A DNA stretch of 20,004 nucleotides from a virus. The position numbers and the translations under genes were made by a program. The stretch lies in the IMG/VR virus record IMGVR_UViG_3300024264_000206, positions 1 to 20,004 of that record; one strand, written 5' to 3'. The notes under the pieces are model-generated. The model searched no databases, had not been told where the DNA came from, and saw only the letters and a program-made list of their open reading frames with translations. Shown piece after piece: positions 16,007-20,004 of the stretch. Each line of letters opens with the position of its first letter. Within the stretch, counting starts at the first letter, position 1.

Positions 16007-16336
16007 CTAGTTTGTTTGAGGAAATGTATAAAATCCTTCTTGAATATCCAAGAGAAAATCAAAATTTTTTCTGATTTCTTTAATATTTACGTATTTTTTA
16101 GTCTTTTCTTGTGTTAAATGAGACAATTGATGCAATATACCTTCGTCAGATAGTATATCTCTTGTCTTTAAGTCTTTTACAAAACAAACATATATTGAAA
16201 AATGAAGTATATCTAATATGTTTTCCATAAACTCTTCATCAGTCATCAAGCAAAATGTTTCATGCGTGTTAATAAGGTCAGACTCGTTGTATAAAAATGT
16301 TTTATTTCCTATTTTGTATTTTTTCTGCGATTTCAT
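16007..16336 (-). CDS. Unknown phage protein, 109 residues
   Basis: No family recognised. The N terminus is basic (MKSQKKYKIGNKTFLYN). The middle (residues about 31-55, MTDEEFMENILDILHFSIYVCF) looks like an amphipathic helix followed by a hydrophobic strand, not a clear membrane span. The C terminus is helical and ends FYTFPQTN. The start overlaps the upstream 74-residue gene by 35 nt and no later ATG would preserve the frame's well-formed N terminus. It ends in TAG two bases before the MazG-like gene's ATG, indicating coupled translation. Confidence 0.6.
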   Translation of the reverse strand: MKSQKKYKIGNKTFLYNESDLINTHETFCLMTDEEFMENILDILHFSIYVCFVKDLKTRDILSDEGILHQLSHLTQEKTKKYVNIKEIRKNFDFLLDIQEGFYTFPQTN

Positions 16337-16526
16337 GATATAATTCTATTATTTTTTTCTGCATTTTTTTTTGATCCGTTGTATTACGATAAAGATCCTT
16401 TCCTTTTTTTATCCTACCATCATAATTGATTTCAATTTTAAAATTGTTTTTATCGTATATGATCGGATAAATTTTTATATTTTCCTTTAAGCATATTCCC
16501 ATGCTTACATTTATATCTTCACTCAT
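16302..16526 (-). CDS. Unknown small protein, 74 residues
   Basis: No family recognised. The first half is beta-like (ICLKENIKIYPIIYD, FKIEINYDGRIKKGKD) and the second half a charged helix (QKKMQKKIIELYHEIAEKIQ). The start overlaps the end of the exported 3D-domain gene in ATGAGTGA, and its tail overlaps the 109-residue gene by 35 nt. Overlap on both sides and lack of stop codons support a real gene, but the short length leaves some doubt. Confidence 0.55.
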   Translation of the reverse strand: MSEDINVSMGICLKENIKIYPIIYDKNNFKIEINYDGRIKKGKDLYRNTTDQKKMQKKIIELYHEIAEKIQNRK

Positions 16527-16854
16527 TTATCAATGATATTTCTACGTTCTCCCACTTACCGCCTTTAATGTCATAGTCTACTAAGAAATCTATTCTTTTC
16601 ACCCATCTTTTATTCATTCTATCTTCTACTGTCCAAACTCCATTCATGTTTCCTGCGTTTGAAACCATAACTTTTGCTCCAAATACAAACCCATGTTTTT
16701 CTAGATCCCTGGAGACAGCAATCCATCTATGTGATCCAGGTGATTGTGAATTAATTGTTTTTAAAGATGCGGTTGTTAAAAAATCCGCGTTACATTGTTT
16801 TGGGTCTGCATGATAAATCGTTGCAGTAACCAATATTGCTATTAGTGTTTTCAT
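16519..16854 (-). CDS. Exported 3D/double-psi beta-barrel domain protein
   Basis: This 111-residue protein begins with a short signal-like segment (MKTLIAILV) that runs straight into a compact barrel domain. Visible motifs are VTATIYHADPKQC, TTASLKTI, HRWIAVSRDL (D50), VWTVEDRMNKRW (D78) and RIDFLV (D89), then GKWENVEISL. These match the Bacteroidetes '3D' domain proteins (three conserved aspartates; related to the MltA C-terminal and RlpA double-psi barrels), which are linked to cell-wall binding or cleavage. Because there is hardly any spacer, the last part of the signal may double as the first barrel strand. It lies among replication genes, not lysis genes, so it is probably made early. 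A role in envelope modification, lysis or exclusion of other phages is inference. Confidence 0.75.
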   Translation of the reverse strand: MKTLIAILVTATIYHADPKQCNADFLTTASLKTINSQSPGSHRWIAVSRDLEKHGFVFGAKVMVSNAGNMNGVWTVEDRMNKRWVKRIDFLVDYDIKGGKWENVEISLINE

Positions 16855-16856
16855 AT

Positions 16857-17210
16857 TTATATTATTTTATCAAAAAATATTAATCCTTTTTTTCTAGCAA
16901 TTTCTATATTCTTTATAAACTTTTCTGTAAACTCTGAAAATAAAATTGCATCAGCTTCGTTAAAAGAAGCTATATTAGACATTAGTTTGTTTTTAATGTT
17001 CATTGCATTTGTAACAAATTCTGAATCGTCTGCGTATAACCTATCGTATGATTCTGATATGTTTTTTTCTAGAGATTTTTTAAACATGTTACCATATTTT
17101 TTAGACAAACCCCTTAACTTATATTCGTCCATTAATTCTAAAGCTAACTGAAGAGTTAAAACTAACTCTAACCCATTCCTTAACTCATCTTCTTTTCTTT
17201 TGTTTTCCAT
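16857..17210 (-). CDS. Unknown helical phage protein, 117 residues
   Basis: The sequence is almost all alpha-helical with alternating charged and leucine positions (LRNGLELVLTLQLALELMDEYKLRG), then KYGNMFKKSLEKNISESYDRLYADDSEFVTNAMN and a C-terminal helix ending FFDKII. I have seen this general pattern ('L..LY..D.E..T..MN') in small hypothetical proteins next to replication genes of flavobacterial phages, but I know no function. It lies two bases after the TAG of the primase-helicase and two bases before the 3D-domain gene, so it is firmly in the operon. Confidence 0.65.
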   Translation of the reverse strand: MENKRKEDELRNGLELVLTLQLALELMDEYKLRGLSKKYGNMFKKSLEKNISESYDRLYADDSEFVTNAMNIKNKLMSNIASFNEADAILFSEFTEKFIKNIEIARKKGLIFFDKII

Positions 17211-17212
17211 TT

Positions 17213-18979
17213 CTATATTTTTAATTTATTAAATTCTATATCTAATTCTTTGTTCTTTTGAAAGGGTGTTTTTGCTGAAGATATCCAATTTGTGTTATCC
17301 CATCTTGGGCCTCCATCAACCATTTCAGTGTATCTACCATTGTTTACATTCCAAAAGTAATTCACATCGGCTTGGTTCTCTCCAAGATTTGAAAACTTTA
17401 CTTTTAAAACCTTAACCTTGACAGTTCCTTGCTCGTAATCTCTATGAACAAGCAAACCATGAGGACTCATGTCATAAAACTCTCCTCCACCTTTCACATC
17501 ATAAAACGTAGGCTCAAAAACCTTTCCTTTATCTGTTTGTGGCTTAGTAGGGTGTGCTACAAGTATTACAATTACATCGTTTTTCTTACAGAAATTATCT
17601 ATCTTGTTTAAGTAGGCGTTTGTGTAATCATTAATACCAAGCTTAATAGATGATTTATCTTTAACTTTATTGTATGGGTCTATTACTAAGCACCTTATAC
17701 CCATTCTCTTTACAAGCTCCTCTCCTTTTTGTAAAACCCTTTCTAAGTCATAGCCGTCATCATAGTTTATAAAGAAAAAATTCTTATTGACATGATCAAC
17801 ACACTTTCTCCAGGACAACTCTTTTGTATCTTCATACTCGGGAGTTCTTCCATAATATTTCCTTACAAGTTTATCAACGTGTAGGTATTGAGGGTAATTT
17901 TCTGTTGAAGCATATGCTATCTTCCAATCATACATCATATTATATCCAACACACATTTGGTCAACAAAATCTGATTTACCACTAGATGGAAACCCAGTTA
18001 CAACCGTAAATTGCTTTGTATATGTTGAAAATATACCATCAAAACTTCTTAATCCAATTTTATAACCATTCTCAACCCCATTCTTATAAAAAGAATCTAA
18101 GTCAGAAGCCATGTCGTTAGCCCTTATGACATTTTCTATAGGGCATGGCACTGCATCATCTATGGTTTCCTTTAAGGCTTTTTTACCATACTTAATTAAG
18201 TATTCGTTAGCGTCTTTGCAATCTTTAAAGTTTACTAAAAAACATTTATCTGAACCAAATCTTCTGATAAATTCTTTTTTGCCATTTTCTCCAGCCTCGT
18301 CGGCGTCCAGTGCTAAGTATATTTTTTTCTTATCTTCAAAGTAAAAATAAAAATCAGTTAGGTAATCTAAATTGATTTGACCACTAGAATTAAAACCATT
18401 GGGAACACTTATTGTGTTCTTGATACCGCACTCATGATAAGACATTGCATCTATCTCTCCTTCTGTAATTACGCATTCATCTCTACTTATTATTGAATCA
18501 ATATTGTAGAACGTTTTTTGCGCTCCCTTATACATTTTAAAATTCTTTTCTGCATCTCTATATTTAATATTAATTAGCTTTCCTAAAACATAGTAATTAA
18601 AAAATATAGCATTTACTTTTGAGCCTACTTGTGGCATGTATTCAATTCCATTAGTAACCTTTAAATCTAACACTGTTTTTTCTGATATACCTCTTTTTAC
18701 AAACCAATCTATAACATTGTTACTTGTTTTCTTTTGAACAACTTGCTGAGGTTTTACATACTCAATTGAATTGCTGTTTTTTTGTAATTTATAGGTATGA
18801 AGCTGTAATACTTCTCCGCAATGCTGACAAGTACCCAGTCCCCTCTTCCAATCTAACATTAAACACTCTTGTGTTTTCTTTTTTCTTGAAGAAGAACATA
18901 CTGGGCATGTAGATTTCTTTTTATTAGTTGGTAATTTGTATTGATTAAATACATCTATTTCAAATTCTGTTTCCACCAT
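17213..18979 (-). CDS. Bifunctional DNA primase-helicase (T7 gp4/Twinkle type)
   Basis: This 588-residue protein has the domain order of T7 gp4 (566 residues). First comes a zinc-binding domain with C25-P-V-C28 and C51-Q-H-C54. Then comes a TOPRIM primase core with ITEGEIDAMS (E173) and YLALDADEAGENG (D225, D227). The RecA/DnaB-like helicase domain has Walker A GFPSSGKS (329-336), Walker B CLVIDP (D434), VILVAHPTKP (H476) and a candidate arginine finger in LLVHRDYEQG (R513). It would make primers and unwind the fork during phage DNA replication. All catalytic motifs look intact. It starts two bases after the replication-initiator gene, the usual partner that loads such a helicase, and ends in TAG two bases before the next ATG. 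The C-terminal tail (565-588) is short and charged. Confidence 0.93.
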   Translation of the reverse strand: MVETEFEIDVFNQYKLPTNKKKSTCPVCSSSRKKKTQECLMLDWKRGLGTCQHCGEVLQLHTYKLQKNSNSIEYVKPQQVVQKKTSNNVIDWFVKRGISEKTVLDLKVTNGIEYMPQVGSKVNAIFFNYYVLGKLINIKYRDAEKNFKMYKGAQKTFYNIDSIISRDECVITEGEIDAMSYHECGIKNTISVPNGFNSSGQINLDYLTDFYFYFEDKKKIYLALDADEAGENGKKEFIRRFGSDKCFLVNFKDCKDANEYLIKYGKKALKETIDDAVPCPIENVIRANDMASDLDSFYKNGVENGYKIGLRSFDGIFSTYTKQFTVVTGFPSSGKSDFVDQMCVGYNMMYDWKIAYASTENYPQYLHVDKLVRKYYGRTPEYEDTKELSWRKCVDHVNKNFFFINYDDGYDLERVLQKGEELVKRMGIRCLVIDPYNKVKDKSSIKLGINDYTNAYLNKIDNFCKKNDVIVILVAHPTKPQTDKGKVFEPTFYDVKGGGEFYDMSPHGLLVHRDYEQGTVKVKVLKVKFSNLGENQADVNYFWNVNNGRYTEMVDGGPRWDNTNWISSAKTPFQKNKELDIEFNKLKI

Positions 18980-18981
18980 AA

Positions 18982-19713
18982 TTATAATATTGTAAAGTCA
19001 AACCCTTTCTGATCAAACTTATTTTTATCTATCTCCATTTCTTCTTTAGTCCCGCTTTTAATTGCTTGACCTTTCCATTTCCACCTGCAATCTCCATTAC
19101 TTGTAGAAATTTTATTAGAGTTGTATCTCATCCAATTTACAAAATGACTTTTTAAATCTCTCATTGTAGATTTATTTTCATCAGTGATAGTAAGAACTTC
19201 TTCAAACTTATCAAGAGCAGAATCAATTTTAGATATAGATAAAGAAAAATGCATAGCAGTTGTTTCTTTCCACATAATATCTTTTTTACATTGCTCTATC
19301 ATTGTTTTATTATTTTCTTTATTTCTTATATTCTTAATTATCTCTGTCGTTTGCGTGTCATCTGTTTGTCGTTTGCTTGTCGCTTTTCTTTTCTTCTTAA
19401 CCTCATCTACTTGATAACTATCATAGTTTAAGATAGTTACCTTTGTATACTTGTTTGTCGTTTGCGTGTCTATTTCTCCTGTTTTTACTAATCTTTTAAG
19501 AGACGTTCTTAGCTGTCTTACAGGTATATTTAAGTCATTAGAAAGCCTGGTCAAAGAGGTTATATATTCTCCTCTTTTGACAGATTTACCCATGAATCGA
19601 CAATTGTCGTAACAAGCGTTAAGAAGTAAGTGTATAAATAAATGCTTGGTATTTGTGTCTTTATACCATTCCCAATCTAGTATCGATCTGTGAAGTTTTA
19701 TAAATCCTTTCAT
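18982..19713 (-). CDS. Phage replication initiator/replisome organiser with winged-helix domain
   Basis: The N terminus MKGFIKLHRSILDWEWYKD followed by HLFIHLLLNA and RGEYITSLTRLSNDL is characteristic of phage replication-initiation proteins found in Bacteroidetes and Firmicutes phages. Residues about 45-100 form a winged helix (NIPVRQLRTSLKRLVKTGEI, wing TNKYTKVTILNYDSYQ). A K/T/Q/D-rich linker (105-130) joins it to a C-terminal helical domain containing LKSHFVNWMRYN, probably the helicase-contact part. It would bind the origin and load the primase-helicase encoded just downstream. The linker- and wing-coding DNA contains three near-identical 15-bp repeats, so the origin may lie inside the gene, as in lambda O. 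The start is fixed by the conserved N-terminal motif even though it overlaps the upstream gene by 53 nt. Confidence 0.82.
   Translation of the reverse strand: MKGFIKLHRSILDWEWYKDTNTKHLFIHLLLNACYDNCRFMGKSVKRGEYITSLTRLSNDLNIPVRQLRTSLKRLVKTGEIDTQTTNKYTKVTILNYDSYQVDEVKKKRKATSKRQTDDTQTTEIIKNIRNKENNKTMIEQCKKDIMWKETTAMHFSLSISKIDSALDKFEEVLTITDENKSTMRDLKSHFVNWMRYNSNKISTSNGDCRWKWKGQAIKSGTKEEMEIDKNKFDQKGFDFTIL
19345..19470. repeat. Candidate origin iterons inside the initiator gene
   Basis: There are three copies of TGTCGTTTGCGTGTC: 19345-19359 (exact), 19367-19381 (TGTCGTTTGCTTGTC, one change) and 19456-19470 (exact). Copies 2 and 3 also share an upstream TGTT. Start-to-start spacings are 22 and 89 nt, roughly one and four units of 22. 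Copies 1 and 3 encode DTQTT, whereas copy 2 is in another reading frame and encodes part of ATSKRQT, so the similarity is at the DNA level. Position in the initiator gene suggests binding sites for its product. Confidence 0.6.
19415..19439. repeat. A/T-rich inverted repeat with phased ATAGTT units, next to the iterons
   Basis: TAACTATC (19415-19422) and GATAGTTA (19432-19439) are perfect 8-bp inverted arms around a 9-bp spacer. The spacer holds a further ATAGTT (19423-19428) exactly 10 bp, one helical turn, before the one in the right arm (19433-19438). It lies between the second and third origin-like repeats. It may be a second protein-binding site or part of an unwinding element; it may also be chance in A/T-rich DNA. 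Confidence 0.35.
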
Positions 19714-19960
19714 TGTTCATTTTGTTTTGCAGAAAAATTAAATGTGACAACTCTTCTTTGTTTTTGTTTTCGTAAATCGCTTCGATTAACAAATGAACTA
19801 ACTCAACGAATTCTAAATTTTCATCCCCAAAAATTCTATCTATAATTCCCTGGACTTGAACGTCTCTAATTCTAGAAGTTTTATTAATTAAACTAACTGC
19901 TTTGTATATTTTGTTTTCTAATTGTTTCATCTGATTGCAGAACTCTTTATCTACATCCAT
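19661..19960 (-). CDS. Unknown small protein, 99 residues, upstream of the replication initiator
   Basis: No family recognised. The protein is helical and charged (MDVDKEFCNQMKQLENKIYK, then VQVQGIIDRIFGDENLEFVELVHLLIEAIYENKNKEELSHLI), with a basic C-terminal tail RIYKTSQIDTRLGMV. That tail is encoded by the same DNA as the first 17 codons of the replication initiator (53-nt overlap), an unusually long overlap for this operon. The start at 19960 lies 17 nt after a likely upstream stop. Being first in the visible operon next to the initiator suggests a replication-associated or regulatory role, but nothing in the sequence proves it. Confidence 0.6.
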   Translation of the reverse strand: MDVDKEFCNQMKQLENKIYKAVSLINKTSRIRDVQVQGIIDRIFGDENLEFVELVHLLIEAIYENKNKEELSHLIFLQNKMNNERIYKTSQIDTRLGMV

Positions 19961-19977
19961 ATACCCTTGTGTTTGTT

Positions 19978-20004
19978 TTACTGAATATAATACCGTGGCA
20001 TGAT
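19978..20004 (-). CDS. Possible 3' end of another leftward gene
   Basis: Reading in from the right edge, one frame gives IMPRYYIQ followed by TAA (19980-19978), 17 nt before the 99-residue gene. Only eight codons are visible, so neither reading frame nor function can be confirmed. No -7 promoter element is seen in the 17-nt gap, consistent with an operon that continues beyond the window. Confidence 0.25.
   Translation of the reverse strand: MMPRYYIQ

Noticed and set aside
17213-18979. Reassignment of TAG to an amino acid, as in some crAss-like phages
   Set aside because: The primase-helicase ends at TAG with only a short continuation before another stop, the next gene starts two bases later, and no gene here has an internal in-frame TAG. 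The TAG/GTG pair at 15356 is kept as a separate open question.
19608-19621. Fourth origin-like repeat (TGTCGTAACAAGCG)
   Set aside because: Only the first six bases match the consensus; too weak to count as a copy.
1-20004. tRNA genes, CRISPR array, insertion sequences, integrase or attachment sites
   Set aside because: No cloverleaf-like segment, regular spacer-repeat array, transposase, recombinase or duplicated core sequence was seen on either strand.

Overview
The window looks like part of a tailed-phage (or prophage) genome that infects a Bacteroidetes host, most likely a flavobacterium. The clues are low GC content, the Bacteroidetes promoter -7 element TAnnTTTG in the few non-coding gaps, A/T-rich leaders without Shine-Dalgarno sequences, and virion proteins that resemble those of crAss-like (Crassvirales) and related short-tailed flavophages. 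All similarity statements come from recognising motifs in the translated sequence; no database search was run.

Left part (1-12908, + strand): late virion genes. First comes a muzzle (tail stabilisation) protein open at the left window edge. Its C-terminal part carries a cadherin/Ig-like module and a von Willebrand A (VWA) domain with a complete DxSxS motif. The next gene, overlapping by one base, looks like the detached C-terminal part of the same muzzle family. A -7 element then precedes three probable internal/ejection proteins of 191, 676 and 2143 residues, which match the order and rising size of the T7 core proteins gp14-gp15-gp16.

Middle (12905-14089): the two gene blocks converge with overlapping stop codons. 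Two leftward genes (a PD-(D/E)XK nuclease and an unknown protein) have their own promoter. Upstream of it lies a strong hairpin terminator and a second -7 element that could drive a short RNA of about 70 nt. A 58-residue gene sits just before this.

Right part (13913-20004, - strand): one tightly packed early/replication operon, read right to left. It encodes a 99-aa unknown protein, a replication initiator, a T7 gp4/Twinkle-like primase-helicase, a helical unknown, an exported 3D/double-psi-barrel protein, two small unknowns, a MazG/HisE-like nucleotide pyrophosphohydrolase, two small unknowns (one a GTG-started gene abutting a TAG stop in the same frame), a calcineurin-like metallophosphoesterase and the 58-aa protein. 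Three near-identical 15-bp repeats lie inside the initiator gene, one of them in a different reading frame from the other two. This suggests a lambda-O-style origin of replication embedded in the initiator gene.

The parts most worth following up are the origin-like repeats, the split muzzle with a VWA domain, the candidate small RNA and the abutting TAG/GTG gene pair. No tRNA, rRNA, CRISPR array, IS element, integrase or attachment site was seen.
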